DNA of 64,000 nucleotides from Okeanomitos corallinicola TIOX110. GTDB taxonomy: Bacteria; Cyanobacteriota; Cyanobacteriia; Cyanobacteriales; Nostocaceae. The first letter of the stretch is position 1. Every line of letters begins with the position of its first letter. The stretch lies in contig NZ_CP150886.1 in assembly GCF_038050375.1 (NCBI RefSeq), positions 868,001 through 932,000 of the forward strand, given 5' to 3'. The position numbers and the translations under genes were made by a program. The notes below the pieces were generated by a model that saw only the letters and a program-made list of their open reading frames with translations, was not told where the DNA came from and did not search any database. This document shows, piece by piece, positions 1-9,883 of the stretch.

Positions 1-130
1 CAGTAGTAAAATCTCTGGGATTGACCAGATTTACTTGGGCAATCTGCTTGGCTAAGGCTTTACCTAAAATACCGGAAGTCAGAATTGAGGTAAAACAGTC
101 TGGAAAAAGCGTAACTATATCAAAACGCAC
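1..130 (-). CDS. trmD: tRNA (guanine-N1)-methyltransferase TrmD, 5' part only
   Basis: The first 43 codons of a minus-strand gene that runs off the left edge. It starts at a GTG (130..128), and the protein opens MRFDIVTLFPDCFTSILTSG, continuing GILGKALAKQ and VNLVNPRDF. This is the typical N-terminus of TrmD, which methylates G37 of tRNAs reading CNN/GGN codons and prevents frameshifting. The family's AdoMet-binding trefoil knot lies in the missing part. The call rests on a short stretch, but the opening and the NPRDF motif are characteristic. GTG is taken as the start because it gives the usual MRFDIVTLFP opening. Confidence 0.85.
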   Translation of the reverse strand, partial: MRFDIVTLFPDCFTSILTSGILGKALAKQIAQVNLVNPRDFTT

Positions 131-822
131 AGTAATTCGTATTTAATGACACTAATCTTAAATTTGAGTATCCAGTAAACGGAAATAGTTCAAGGGAGGT
201 AGTATTAGGGATAAACTTCATCAATAGTATCTAAAACTACCAGAATGCTGGTTTTTTTAGTGCCATCAAAAGTTTTTCTAATTACTTAATTTATGTTTAA
301 ATGTTGTCACAACTAAATTTAAATTAATAATCTCACCAAAAGTTAACAACTTCCAGGATGTATCGAGCCAGCCTCAGAAAAAAGATTGTCAAGACCTGCT
401 TGCCCAAATCCAGAAGGGAGACATAGACTCCAAACACTATTTTGCCAGTCTGGAATAAGTGGATAGGTAAAAAACAAGTCGCTGGCGATGAGGACAACGG
501 ACATGACAAAACTGAGGTATCGTGTGCGTTGAGTGAGAAGATGGAGAGACGGATTTCGCCACTCCAAACTGATCAAAAGTGTCCTCTCAAAAAAGCAAAG
601 GGCGAAAATCAACAGGCACTAAACCTTGTTAAATTCACCCGCCATCCGCCACAAGCCGGGGAAACCCTTGTGCATAAGGCACACTAAGTGAACAGTAGTT
701 CCTCCTGGGAGAAACCACGCTACTGGTTTTAAGTCGGAACACCCGGCCAAAACAGTAGCTCCCCAAAAATGGACTATATCACTAAGGCAGTGGCTTCAGA
801 AGTTGTTGACCGGAGAAACACA
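131..822. other. Non-coding spacer between trmD and cphB
   Basis: About 690 bases between divergent genes. Two overlapping open frames (343-612 minus, 442-687 plus) look like no protein I know and are probably chance. The part from about 600 to 760 is GC-richer and full of short inverted segments. Read on the minus strand it resembles the stretch at 42160-42240 (GGGTTTCCC followed by CTTGT and TGGCG), so it is probably a copy of a dispersed repeat. No convincing promoter was identified for cphB. Confidence 0.5.
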
Positions 823-1686
823 ATGCAGCAATTAAAAGCTAAATCGCTGGAAATGAGGACACCCCAAGCAACGAAAACCGCCGTGCTAGTTATCGGAGGC
901 GCAGAAGACAAAGTTCACGGACGAGAAATCTTACGGACTTTTTTTGCCCGTGCTGGTGCTAGTAAAGCTTATATTACAATTGTGCCATCAGCGTCCCGTG
1001 AACCAGCCATCATCGGTGGTCGGTATATTCGCATTTTTGAAGACATGGGCGCGCAGAAAGTCGAGATTTTAGACATCCGGGAACGGGAACAATGCGAAAA
1101 TCCAGAGATTAAAGAATCCTTAGAAGCCTGTACGGGAGTGTTTTTAACGGGAGGAGATCAATTACGCCTTTGTGGAGTTCTGTCAGACACACCAGCAATG
1201 GATATTATTCGTCAGCGGGTGAGATCAGGACAACTAACCCTAGCCGGAACAAGTGCTGGGGCGGCAGTAATGGGACATCACATGATTGCTGGTGGTGGGA
1301 GTGGCGAAACTCCCAATCGTTCCCTTGTAGACATGGCAACAGGTTTGGGATTTATCCCCGAAGTGATTGTTGATCAGCATTTTCACAACCGTAACCGGAT
1401 GGGAAGACTGATCAGTGCGATCTCTGCCCATCCTGATCGCCTTGGCATTGGCATTGATGAAGATACTTGTGCTGTGTTTGAACGAGATGGTTGGCTGCAA
1501 GTCATGGGTAAAGGTAGCGTCACAATTGTCGATCCGACAGAACTTACTCACACCAATGAACCCCATGTTAGTGCCAACGAACCCTTAACTGTACACAATT
1601 TACGTCTACATATCCTCAGCTATGGAGATCGCTTCCATCTTTACCAACGTACTGTTTTGCCAGCGGTGCATAGGATCTCCAGCTGA
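823..1686 (+). CDS. cphB: Cyanophycinase
   Basis: Peptidase of family S51 that hydrolyses the storage polymer cyanophycin (multi-L-arginyl-poly-L-aspartate) to beta-Asp-Arg dipeptides in the cytoplasm. The nucleophile elbow GTSAGAAVMG carries the catalytic serine; upstream are VIGGAEDKVHG and FLTGGDQLRL, all typical of CphB. The ATG at 823 is preferred over the in-frame ATG at 769: it has a GGAGA six bases upstream and gives the family's usual opening (MQQLKAKSLEMRTPQ) and a normal length of 287 aa. cphA follows 175 bases downstream in the same direction, the usual cyanobacterial order, with a structured spacer between them. Confidence 0.95.
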   Translation: MQQLKAKSLEMRTPQATKTAVLVIGGAEDKVHGREILRTFFARAGASKAYITIVPSASREPAIIGGRYIRIFEDMGAQKVEILDIREREQCENPEIKESLEACTGVFLTGGDQLRLCGVLSDTPAMDIIRQRVRSGQLTLAGTSAGAAVMGHHMIAGGGSGETPNRSLVDMATGLGFIPEVIVDQHFHNRNRMGRLISAISAHPDRLGIGIDEDTCAVFERDGWLQVMGKGSVTIVDPTELTHTNEPHVSANEPLTVHNLRLHILSYGDRFHLYQRTVLPAVHRISS

Positions 1687-1713
1687 AGGGATAGAGTACA
1701 CGAGGTTATATGT

Positions 1714-1823
1714 TAATTGACCGCTCTCAGATTTCTTACTGCCAATAACAATTGGACAAATACTATCCAAAAAGAAAAAAACTGTTTGTTGTGAACAGTT
1801 TAGCGGTCAATTACAGTAAGAAA
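1714..1823 (+). repeat. Interleaved inverted repeats in the cphB-cphA spacer
   Basis: Two perfect inverted repeats interleave. Arm A TAATTGACCGCT (1714-1725) pairs with AGCGGTCAATTA (1802-1813). Arm B TTTCTTACTG (1732-1741) pairs with CAGTAAGAAA (1814-1823). A small hairpin, AACTGTT/AACAGTT (1780-1800), lies inside. The order A-B-A'-B' means both stems can form together only as a pseudoknot; otherwise they are alternatives. The block ends 38 bases before the cphA start. It may be an RNA structure controlling cphA, or a small mobile element. Confidence 0.6.
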
Positions 1824-1861
1824 CTAGAATTTTGGTTCCGAATCTCCATCTACCTATTCCC

Positions 1862-4564
1862 ATGAGAATCCTCAAGATCCAGACCTTACGCGGCCCAAAC
1901 TACTGGAGCATTCGACGCCATAAACTGATCGTCATGCGCCTTGATCTAGAAAGCCTTGCGGAAACGCCCTCCAACGAAATCCCCGGTTTTTATGAGGGGT
2001 TAGTTGAGGCACTGCCAAGTCTGGAGGGTCATTATTGTTCCCCCGGCTGCCGTGGCGGGTTTTTGATGCGGGTACGAGAAGGGACGATGATGGGTCACAT
2101 CGTAGAACACGTCGCCCTAGAACTCCAGGAATTAGCTGGAATGCACGTAGGTTTTGGCCGCACCCGTGAGACTGCCACACCTGGAGTTTACCAGGTAGTA
2201 ATTGAGTACCTAAATGAGGAGGCGGGACGTTATGCCGGACGTGCAGCAGTACGGCTGTGTCAAAGCATCGTTGATCGGGGTCGTTACCCGAAAGCAGAAC
2301 TAGAGCAAGATATCCAAGACCTGAAAGATTTTTGGCGTGATGCTTCTTTGGGACCTTCTACAGAAGCAATTGTCAAAGAGGCAGAAAAGCGCGGTATTCC
2401 TTGGATGTCCCTACCTGCACGCTTTTTAATTCAGCTAGGCTATGGCGTCAACCAAAAGCGGATGCAAGCAACTATGACCAACAACACAGGTATTCTCGGT
2501 GTAGAACTAGCCTGTGATAAAGAAGCCACCAAACGCATACTCGATGCCAATGGTGTACCAGTTCCCAGAGGTACGGTAATTAACTTCTTGGATGATTTGG
2601 AAGAAGCCATTGAATATGTAGGCGGTTATCCCATTGTCATTAAACCCTTAGATGGCAACCATGGACGAGGTATCACCATTGATATCAGAACCTGGGATGA
2701 AGCTGAAGCTGCCTATGAAACTGCTAGACAGATTTCGCGTTCGATTATTATTGAACGCTATTATGTCGGCCGTGACCATCGGGTATTAGTGGTGGATGGT
2801 AAAGTTGTTGCCGTCGCTGAACGAATACCTGCCCACGTAGTTGCTGATGGTAGGTCTACCATTGCTGAATTGATTGATGAAACTAATAAAGACCCAAATC
2901 GTGGCGAAGGACATGATAATGTCTTAACTAAGATTGAGTTAGACCGTAGCAGCTACCAACTGCTAGATAGGCAAGGTTATGACCTGGATAGTGTACCCTC
3001 TAAAGGTACTATCTGTTATTTACGAGCAACTGCCAATCTTAGCACCGGCGGCAGTGCCATAGATCGCACTGATGAGATTCACCCAGAAAATTTGTGGTTA
3101 GCACAACGGGTAGTGAAAATCATCGGCTTAGATATTGCTGGACTGGATGTGGTGACTACAGATATTAGCCGTCCTTTGAGAGATGTAGATGGTGTCATTG
3201 TGGAAGTTAACGCCGCTCCAGGTTTTCGGATGCACGTTGCTCCTAGTCAGGGTATCCCTCGCAATGTGGCCGGTGCAGTGATTGATATGTTGTTCCCCAG
3301 CGAAAAACCCAGTTATATCCCCATTCTCAGTGTCACAGGTACTAATGGTAAAACTACTACTACTCGTTTGTTAGCACACATTTATAAACAAACAGGTAAA
3401 GTTGTAGGTTATACCACGACTGATGGTACTTATATCGGTGATTTCTTAGTAGAGGCTGGAGATAATACCGGGCCCCAAAGCGCCCATGTCATCCTTCAAG
3501 ATCCCACAGTGGAAGTAGCTGTATTAGAATCGGCTCGCGGTGGTATTCTCCGTTCTGGCTTAGGTTTTGATGCTGCTAATGTGGGTGTGGTGTTAAATGT
3601 GGCCGCAGATCATTTAGGTATCGGTGATATTGATACCATTGATCAATTAGCTAATCTCAAAAGTGTGGTTGCAGAAGCTGTGTATCCTGATGGCTATGCT
3701 GTTCTCAATGCTGATGATCATCGGGTAGCAGCAATGGCAGAAAAAACAAAAGCTAATATTGCTTATTTCACGATGAATCCTGACTCGGAATTGGTCAGAA
3801 AACATATCCAGAAGGGTGGAGTAGCAGCAGTATATGAAAATGGTTATCTGTCAATTGTCAAAGGTGATTGGACTCACCGCATAGAAAGAGCAGAAAATAT
3901 CCCCTTGACAATGGGTGGTAAAGCACCATTTATGATTGCTAATGCTTTGGCGGCTGCTTTAGCAGCTTTTGTCCAAAATGTGACTATTGAGGAAATTCGT
4001 GCTGGTTTAAGAACTTTCCGCGCTTCGGTAAGTCAGACACCGGGACGAATGAATCTGTTTAATTTAGGCAAATACCATGCTTTGGTAGATTATGCCCATA
4101 ATCCCGCTAGTTATGAAGCTGTTGGTTCTTTTGTTCGTAATTGGACAACTGGACAGCGGATTGGTGTAGTGGGTGGACCTGGCGATCGCCGGGATGAAGA
4201 TTTTGTGACTCTGGGTAAGTTAGCAGCGGACATCTTTGACTACATTATTGTCAAAGAAGATGATGATACCAGAGGTCGAGCTAGGGGTTCGGCTTCAGAT
4301 TTGATTATTGAGGGTATTAAGGAGGTTAGACCTAACTCTCGCTATGAATCAATTCTGGATGAAACCCAAGCGATAGATAAAGCCCTTGATATGGCTCCTG
4401 ATGGTAGTCTGGTGGTAATTTTACCGGAAAGTGTGAGTCGCGCTATTCGGTTAATTAAGGTGCGGGGTGTACAGGAAGAAATACAGCCACAGAATGCAAA
4501 TACTACTATCAGTGATTCCCAAAATGGGGTAGCACCTTCTTCTGTGGTTAACACCTTACTCTAA
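1862..4564 (+). CDS. cphA: Cyanophycin synthetase
   Basis: ATP-dependent ligase that builds cyanophycin by adding Asp and then Arg to the growing polymer. At 900 aa it is the usual cyanobacterial length. An N-terminal domain is followed by an ATP-grasp region (about residues 210-480; GYPIVIKPLDGNHGRGI, VIVEVNAAPGFRMH) and a Mur-ligase-like C-terminal half with the P-loop SVTGTNGKTTTTRLL. The start at 1862 (MRILKIQTLRGPNYWS) is the conserved CphA opening; the ten codons upstream from 1832 are unlikely to be used. Downstream of cphB, so synthesis and breakdown of the polymer are linked. In heterocyst formers cyanophycin accumulates at heterocyst poles. Confidence 0.97.
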   Translation: MRILKIQTLRGPNYWSIRRHKLIVMRLDLESLAETPSNEIPGFYEGLVEALPSLEGHYCSPGCRGGFLMRVREGTMMGHIVEHVALELQELAGMHVGFGRTRETATPGVYQVVIEYLNEEAGRYAGRAAVRLCQSIVDRGRYPKAELEQDIQDLKDFWRDASLGPSTEAIVKEAEKRGIPWMSLPARFLIQLGYGVNQKRMQATMTNNTGILGVELACDKEATKRILDANGVPVPRGTVINFLDDLEEAIEYVGGYPIVIKPLDGNHGRGITIDIRTWDEAEAAYETARQISRSIIIERYYVGRDHRVLVVDGKVVAVAERIPAHVVADGRSTIAELIDETNKDPNRGEGHDNVLTKIELDRSSYQLLDRQGYDLDSVPSKGTICYLRATANLSTGGSAIDRTDEIHPENLWLAQRVVKIIGLDIAGLDVVTTDISRPLRDVDGVIVEVNAAPGFRMHVAPSQGIPRNVAGAVIDMLFPSEKPSYIPILSVTGTNGKTTTTRLLAHIYKQTGKVVGYTTTDGTYIGDFLVEAGDNTGPQSAHVILQDPTVEVAVLESARGGILRSGLGFDAANVGVVLNVAADHLGIGDIDTIDQLANLKSVVAEAVYPDGYAVLNADDHRVAAMAEKTKANIAYFTMNPDSELVRKHIQKGGVAAVYENGYLSIVKGDWTHRIERAENIPLTMGGKAPFMIANALAAALAAFVQNVTIEEIRAGLRTFRASVSQTPGRMNLFNLGKYHALVDYAHNPASYEAVGSFVRNWTTGQRIGVVGGPGDRRDEDFVTLGKLAADIFDYIIVKEDDDTRGRARGSASDLIIEGIKEVRPNSRYESILDETQAIDKALDMAPDGSLVVILPESVSRAIRLIKVRGVQEEIQPQNANTTISDSQNGVAPSSVVNTLL

Positions 4565-4567
4565 TTT

Positions 4568-4601
4568 CAAGTAGGGGCGTTAACCAATGCGTCTCTACTT
4601 G
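4568..4601 (+). terminator. Hairpin after cphA
   Basis: CAAGTAGGGGCG (4568-4579) pairs, with G-U pairs, with CGTCTCTACTTG (4590-4601), starting four bases after the cphA stop, and a T-rich stretch follows soon after. It probably ends the cphBA transcript. The sequence also resembles the common cyanobacterial repeat reading GTAGAGACG. Confidence 0.5.
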
Positions 4602-4721
4602 TGATTATTTTTCTTGGTGTTTTAAGTTCGTTGGGTAATCGGGTTTTTTATTAGTGATTAAGTAGGTTGGTGTTAAAAATTGTCTTTTTGGGATGCTTGG
4701 AGGGAAGAAGAAGTTTAAAAA

Positions 4722-4867
4722 AAAGTTGTATTACTTCAGAAGTAGAAATAGAATTTCAAGGAAATAATGAGATTATTTCCCCAGTTGAACCAGTAAGAAA
4801 AGGTTGGGAAAAAGCATTTATAGAAATGGCGGAAAACGGCGATTATATTTTATTAGATGATGTCTAG
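4722..4867 (+). pseudogene. Decayed copy of the MazE-type antitoxin gene
   Basis: From about 4735 the frame reads SEVEIEFQGNNEIISPVEPV, then RKGWEKAFIEMAENGDY and ILLDDV with a stop. It matches the middle of the intact antitoxin at 5553-5813 almost residue for residue. The DNA-binding N-terminal half is unrecognisable and the acidic C-terminal tail is cut off by an early stop. No toxin gene follows. This is a dead duplicate of the neighbouring module. Confidence 0.75.
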
Positions 4868-5552
4868 AAACTGGTGTAAGTAAAATCATTTTTTATACAT
4901 TATTTATAGTCAAAATTTGACTGAATTATTTCAAAATAAAAGTTAGTCAAGGGTAGACCTTGCTACCACGATCTGAAAATGTCATACCTCTTGACCGATA
5001 ATTATATTATACAGGCTACACAGAAAATATCTATGTAGATTAAAGCAATTCTTGAATCAAAGCTTTAGTACCTTTATTCATTTCTTCCTCATTTTGTTTT
5101 TTTAATCTATAGTATAACCAGTCAAAAATTAATGGGCTTAGACGGCGGTTATCATATAGGACTCCTATTTGAATTTTGATAGCTTGCGTGGCGTAGCCAT
5201 ACAAAATTAGGTATTGTAGGGTGTGTTAGAACGGAGTTCGTAACGCACCATTATCAAGGGTTTGGTGCGTTACGCTATCACTAACGCACCCTACGTATCT
5301 ACGTATCTTTTCAAGAATCAAATATTATTCCTATAGATTTGATTCTGTAAAATGTATGATTCTCTTTCGAGTTCTTGAGATGTTGTTGTATAAATCAGAA
5401 ACCCTATTATAGTACATCTGTATAAATGTCAATAAACAACCATAACTGCTAAAAAACTTTGCGTCTTTGCGTATTTGCGTGAGCATTTCATGGTTGACTA
5501 TTCCCATTCTTGTAATTACAATGTAAACACTACCCTATCCCCAAAAAAGAAA
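4868..5552. other. Non-coding spacer with repeats and a possible gene fragment
   Basis: AT-rich, about 685 bases. It contains the palindromic repeat at 5215-5295. On the minus strand, 5160 to 5040 reads DNRRLSPLIFDWLYYRLKKQ and on to a TAA without interruption. This may be the C-terminal scrap of a lost gene, but I do not recognise it. A short CTTTGCGTCTTTGCG run at 5457-5471 resembles the sequence after mazF (6161-6190). Confidence 0.4.
5215..5295. repeat. Palindromic dispersed repeat, copy 1
   Basis: The ends are TGTAGGGTGTGTTAG and CTAACGCACCCTACG, an imperfect inverted repeat, with an inner GTAACGCACC / GGTGCGTTAC pair. A homologous copy lies inverted at about 10216-10290, and a half copy at 31359-31390. 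It looks like a small non-autonomous element. Confidence 0.7.
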
Positions 5553-5813
5553 ATGGGTAAAGCTATTAAAACCAGAATAGTCAAAATCGGTAACTCCCAA
5601 GGGTTACGCATTCCCAAAACCTTATTAGAACAAAGCGGAATTAACTCAGAAGTAGAAATAGAAGTTCAAGGAAATCATCTCATTATTCGCCCAGTTGAAC
5701 AAGTAAGAAAAGGTTGGGAACAAGCATTTATAGAAATGGCAGAAAAAAGCGATGATGTCTTATTAGATGACATCAACACAACAGAATGGGATGAAACAGA
5801 ATGGCAATGGTAG
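5553..5813 (+). CDS. MazE-type antitoxin (AbrB/MazE-like)
   Basis: 86 aa. The N-terminus MGKAIKTRIVKIGNSQGLRI forms the swapped-hairpin (AbrB/MazE) DNA-binding fold, with the signature VKIGNSQGLRIPKTLLEQSG. The acidic, Trp-rich tail (DDINTTEWDETEWQW) would wrap and block the toxin. The ATG at 5553 is chosen because it begins the conserved domain; the frame is open further upstream but without similarity. The gene overlaps the toxin gene by 13 bases, implying translational coupling. The protein would bind its own promoter together with the toxin. Confidence 0.88.
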   Translation: MGKAIKTRIVKIGNSQGLRIPKTLLEQSGINSEVEIEVQGNHLIIRPVEQVRKGWEQAFIEMAEKSDDVLLDDINTTEWDETEWQW

Positions 5814-6130
5814 TCAACAGATTTGATGTTTTCCTAGTTAATCTTGACCCTACCATTGGCAGTGAAATTAAAAAAACACGCCCTTGTTTAATAATCTCAC
5901 CCAACGAAATAAACCATAATATTTCAACTGTCATCGTTGCACCAATGACAACAAAAGGGCAACCATACCCCACAAGAGTAACCTGTCAATTTCAAGGAAA
6001 AGAAGGACAAATTGTACTTGACCAAATTCGCACAATAGATAAAACTCGACTAATCAAACTTCTAGGTCAAATTACCACAGAAGAACAAAAAGCAGTTTTG
6101 GGTATCTTAGCCGAAATGTTCGCAAAATAA
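5801..6130 (+). CDS. MazF/PemK-type mRNA interferase toxin
   Basis: 109 aa, the normal size for the family. It opens with RFDVFLVNLDPTIGSEIKKT, followed by RPCLIISPNEIN, VIVAPMTTKG and LDQIRTIDKTRL, the standard MazF/PemK motifs; the conserved Arg (KKTRP) and Thr (PMTT) residues of the active site are present. It would cut mRNA at specific short sequences and is held inactive by the antitoxin encoded just upstream. Nothing in the sequence suggests inactivation. A true start one codon later (ATGGTAGTC) is possible. Confidence 0.92.
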   Translation: MAMVVNRFDVFLVNLDPTIGSEIKKTRPCLIISPNEINHNISTVIVAPMTTKGQPYPTRVTCQFQGKEGQIVLDQIRTIDKTRLIKLLGQITTEEQKAVLGILAEMFAK

Positions 6131-6250
6131 ATAACCTTCCCTCTTCTTCCTCCTCTTCCTTTGCGCCTTTGCTCCTTAGCGCCTTTGCGCGAAACAAAAA
6201 AGACGCAGAAAACGCCTCTGTGCGCCTCCGCGTCTCTGCATGAAAAAAAC

Positions 6251-9040
6251 CTAAACCATCTCAGAAGTCTGCACAGCTTGCTGCGCCTGTGGCTGGAACA
6301 TAAACAGCGAATAAACCACATCCCGGCGGATATTTACCATCATATCCAAGAACAACTCATAACCCTCACTCTTATACTCAATCAGCGGGTCTTTTTGACC
6401 ATAACCACGCAAACCAACAGACTCACGTAACGCATCCATTTGTTGCAAATGTTCTCTCCACAAAGTATCTATGCGTTGGAGAATAAAGAACCTTTCTGCT
6501 TGACGCATCAAACCCGGTTGAATCTGATCAATTTGCGCTTCCTTCAAATCATAAGCAATCCGCGCCTGTTCATGGAGGAAAGCCTTAATTTCCGCAACCC
6601 CCATATCCTCCAACTGACTAGACTGCATATCAGCTAAAAGATAGACAAACTCTTTCACCTTATCCACCAACTTCTCTAATTCCCATTCTTCCGAAGGTAA
6701 ATCAGGGTTGATGTAATAGTCAACGATGTCATCCATCGTCTTCTCAGCGTATTTAATTACCTGTTCCTTCAAATCTTGACCTTCCAACACCCGGCGACGT
6801 TCCGCATAGATAGCACGACGTTGGTTATTCATTACCTCGTCATACTCAAACACCTGTTTACGGATGTCGTAGTAATAAGTTTCAACCTTCTTCTGTGCGC
6901 CTTCTAAACTGCGGGTTAACATCCCCGACTCAATCGGCATATCTTCTTCCACTTGGAAGGCATTCATCAACCCAGCGACGCGATCGCCCCCAAAGATCCT
7001 TAATAAGTTATCCTCTAAACTGAGGAAAAATCTTGTCGTTCCAGGGTCGCCTTGTCTGCCCGCCCGTCCACGCAACTGGTTATCAACCCGTCTTGACTCA
7101 TGGCGTTCTGTCCCAATCACGTGCAAACCACCGCGACTAATCACGTCATCATGTTCACTGCCAGTAAACTCTTCATACTCATTCTTGATGAGTTGATAAG
7201 CTTCTCGTAACTTCTGAATTACAGGATCATCCGTAGGTGCTTTTTCTGCCGCAACAGCTACCTTTTCTTCTGCTTCTAATTCCGGTAAACTGCGATCGCC
7301 ATATTCCTTAACTGCCACTTCTACCGCTGCTTTTAACAGTTGTTCTGCTTCCTTTGACAACTCTGTAGGAAAAATTTCCGGGGAAGCACGCCAAGTTTTC
7401 ACCTTTTTACCAGGAACAAAACCCTGTCCACCACCATGACCGCTGGGAAGTCCTGAAGCCCTTTGCATCCCAAAAGTATCTTCATCTTCAGGGCTAACAA
7501 TACGGGGCATTAAATATTCCCGTAACTTCAACCGCGCCATATATTCAGAGTTACCACCCAGGATAATATCTGTACCCCGTCCCGCCATGTTGGTGGCGAT
7601 AGTTACAGCCCCTCTGCGTCCGGCTTGGGCGACAATTTCCGCTTCCCGTTCCACATTTTCCGGTCTAGCGTTAAGCAACTCATGGGGAATAGCCATTTCC
7701 TTGAGGAGTCGGCTGAGAAGTTCGGATTTTTCGACGCTGGTTGTACCTACTAACACAGGTCTACCATTTTCGTGCATCTCTGCACATTCTTTAGCGATCG
7801 CCCGCCACTTACCAGCCTCGGTTTTAAACACCATATCTGACAAGTCTTGTCTTCTTCTATCCCGGTTAGTGGGAATAATGCTGACTTCTAACTTATAAAT
7901 CTTTTCAAATTCCACTTCTTCGGTCTTTGCTGTACCTGTCATTCCCCCCAACTTGGGATACAGCAAAAATAGGTTTTGATAGGTAATAGTTGCCAAAGTC
8001 TGGGTTTCTGGCTGAATATCTACGTGTTCCTTCGCCTCAATAGCTTGGTGCAAACCATCACTCCAACGTCGTCCTGGTAGTACCCGACCAGTAAATTCAT
8101 CAACAATGACAACTTCCCCATTCCGAACCATGTAGTTGACATCTTTGAGGAATAATTCCTTAGCTTTAATGGCATTAAAGACAAAATGCGCCCAAGGATT
8201 TTCTGGATCAAATAAATCTGTGACATTGAGGAGGTTTTCTGCTTCTGCAAAACCTTCATCAGTTAGCAGCACATTACGCGCTTTTTCATCTACTTCGTAA
8301 TGTTCCTCATTTTTGAGGGTAAAAGCAATTTCCGCCGCTTGTAGATACTTTTCTGTAGGTCTTTCCACCTGTCCAGAAATAATTAGCGGTGTCCGCGCCT
8401 CATCAATGAGAATAGAGTCTACTTCATCAATAACACAATAATTAAAAGGACGTTGTACCACCTCTGCCATAGAAGTGGCCATGTTATCCCGTAAATAGTC
8501 AAAACCAATTTCACTGTTAGTTACATAAGTAATATCACAGTCATAATTTTTTCTCCGTTCTGTAGGACTCATGTTGGCTTGAATTAGCCCCACACTTAAA
8601 CCCAAAAACCGATGTACCTGACCCATCCATTCTGCGTCACGACGGGCTAGGTAATCATTAACCGTGATGACGTGAACACCTTTACCAGTTAAAGCATTGA
8701 GGTAACTTGGTAAGGTAGCTACCAAGGTTTTACCCTCACCGGTTTTCATTTCGGCAATTTGCCCAGTATGGAGAATTGTTCCCCCCAATAACTGAACATC
8801 AAAGTGTCGCATTCCTAACACTCGCCGCGCTGATTCTCTAACCACAGCAAAAGCCTCTGGTAAAAGATCATCAAGGGTTTCACCTTTAGCTAGACGTTGT
8901 TTAAACTCAGTAGTTTTACTTTTTAATTCATCATCAGAGAGTGCTTGAATTTCTTCCTCTAAGAGATTAATTTCTGTAGTGTAAGGCTGGTATTTTTTTA
9001 GTTTACGAGCGTTGGGATCGCCCAACAAAAGTTTTAGCAT
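6251..9040 (-). CDS. secA: Preprotein translocase ATPase SecA
   Basis: 929 aa motor that pushes preproteins through SecYEG at plasma and thylakoid membranes. Motifs in order: Walker [19 protein letters not shown]-type [52 protein letters not shown], and [20 protein letters not shown]. An insertion-like region around residues 520-600 between the two motor halves is typical of cyanobacterial SecA. There is no C-terminal zinc-binding (SEC-C) motif; the protein ends in a Gln-rich tail, also usual in this group. It is convergent with mazF. Confidence 0.97.
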   Translation of the reverse strand: MLKLLLGDPNARKLKKYQPYTTEINLLEEEIQALSDDELKSKTTEFKQRLAKGETLDDLLPEAFAVVRESARRVLGMRHFDVQLLGGTILHTGQIAEMKTGEGKTLVATLPSYLNALTGKGVHVITVNDYLARRDAEWMGQVHRFLGLSVGLIQANMSPTERRKNYDCDITYVTNSEIGFDYLRDNMATSMAEVVQRPFNYCVIDEVDSILIDEARTPLIISGQVERPTEKYLQAAEIAFTLKNEEHYEVDEKARNVLLTDEGFAEAENLLNVTDLFDPENPWAHFVFNAIKAKELFLKDVNYMVRNGEVVIVDEFTGRVLPGRRWSDGLHQAIEAKEHVDIQPETQTLATITYQNLFLLYPKLGGMTGTAKTEEVEFEKIYKLEVSIIPTNRDRRRQDLSDMVFKTEAGKWRAIAKECAEMHENGRPVLVGTTSVEKSELLSRLLKEMAIPHELLNARPENVEREAEIVAQAGRRGAVTIATNMAGRGTDIILGGNSEYMARLKLREYLMPRIVSPEDEDTFGMQRASGLPSGHGGGQGFVPGKKVKTWRASPEIFPTELSKEAEQLLKAAVEVAVKEYGDRSLPELEAEEKVAVAAEKAPTDDPVIQKLREAYQLIKNEYEEFTGSEHDDVISRGGLHVIGTERHESRRVDNQLRGRAGRQGDPGTTRFFLSLEDNLLRIFGGDRVAGLMNAFQVEEDMPIESGMLTRSLEGAQKKVETYYYDIRKQVFEYDEVMNNQRRAIYAERRRVLEGQDLKEQVIKYAEKTMDDIVDYYINPDLPSEEWELEKLVDKVKEFVYLLADMQSSQLEDMGVAEIKAFLHEQARIAYDLKEAQIDQIQPGLMRQAERFFILQRIDTLWREHLQQMDALRESVGLRGYGQKDPLIEYKSEGYELFLDMMVNIRRDVVYSLFMFQPQAQQAVQTSEMV

Positions 9041-9269
9041 GGCAGTTTATGGAACTAGAACAAGGGGGATGGAAATTAAATTTTTAGCTAAAAGCTATAT
9101 AATTATAGACTTTTCACCCAATTCAACCGTTTTGCTGGTTAATGGGTATAATGTCACGATTAACTCACAACCGAAATGAAAATTTACCAATCACTGGAAT
9201 CTGCGATTGGTTTTTACTCATATTCTAAAGTTAAACTTCCTTAATAGTATCATTTTGCCATTGGCAGCG

Positions 9270-9304
9270 GTGACAGGTGACAGGTGATAGGTGACAGGTA
9301 ACAG
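9270..9304 (-). repeat. Short tandem heptamer repeat (5 units)
   Basis: Five units of GTGACAG (third GTGATAG, fifth GTAACAG) in the 303-base spacer between the divergently placed secA start and the cytochrome gene end. The same heptamer family recurs at 9976-9996, 19568-19595 and 44684-44718, and fits the short tandemly repeated repetitive (STRR) sequences known from heterocystous cyanobacteria. Apart from the AT-rich secA promoter region, nothing else is visible in the spacer. Confidence 0.85.
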
Positions 9305-9343
9305 AATAAGAGTTTTCCCAACTACTAATTACCAATTACCAAT

Positions 9344-9883
9344 TTATTTCTCCCACTCAGATGTCAATTTGCGGAAGTTATAATTTTCTACACCAGGATG
9401 ACAACTGACACAACTACTCATTGTTACAGGCTCTGGTAATTCTAAATGAGGATGTAAAGCTTTAAAATAACGGGATCTTGTTAAGCGGTAAGGTGTATTT
9501 TCATCTGCAAGTTTGACACGGGAGAAGGTAGAAACGTATTTCCAGACTAAAGTCCGTTCTATTCCTGTTAAGGGCGTAATTTGTGCGCCATAATGTTGGG
9601 AGTCTTCCAGGATGTTTTTCCAAGTTTGGGTAGGAAATACTTGTGGAGGTAAGGCCAGATGACAGGTAGAACAGTTTTCTATAAATATTTCTTGGCCTAA
9701 TTGATATTGTGCGGGTACTACGTCAACTGTACCAATTTCAGCGGGGTTTGCTGCTTGGGTGCTGGTAGCTAAACCTAATATAAATCCGATAGCTACACTC
9801 CAACTAAAAATGATTAGCATGACTATCAGCAGTTGACGTTTGAGTTTGCGATGGGGAAATTTTTGTTTAAACAAATTAGGCAT
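9344..9883 (-). CDS. Membrane-anchored diheme cytochrome c
   Basis: 179 aa. A basic N-terminus and one hydrophobic segment (about residues 18-40) would act as signal or anchor. Two heme-attachment motifs follow, CSTCH (71-75) and CVSCH (158-162), placing it in the small diheme cytochrome c (DHC) family found in cyanobacteria. The C-terminal part would lie in the lumen or periplasm. The electron partners are unknown and the neighbours do not reveal a pathway. secA upstream is in the same direction but over 300 bases away, so a separate promoter is likely. Confidence 0.85.
   Translation of the reverse strand: MPNLFKQKFPHRKLKRQLLIVMLIIFSWSVAIGFILGLATSTQAANPAEIGTVDVVPAQYQLGQEIFIENCSTCHLALPPQVFPTQTWKNILEDSQHYGAQITPLTGIERTLVWKYVSTFSRVKLADENTPYRLTRSRYFKALHPHLELPEPVTMSSCVSCHPGVENYNFRKLTSEWEK

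Noticed and set aside
343-687. Two overlapping open frames of 80-90 codons upstream of cphB
   Set aside because: They overlap on opposite strands, have no recognisable motif or ribosome-binding site, and lie in a repeat-like region.
1240-1566. Minus-strand frame inside cphB
   Set aside because: It lies fully inside a well-supported gene and has no features of its own; a shadow frame.
6131-6250. GCGCCTTTGCG-type repeats between mazF and secA as a regulatory element
   Set aside because: This is a widespread low-complexity cyanobacterial sequence, with no clear structure beyond that; no function can be supported.
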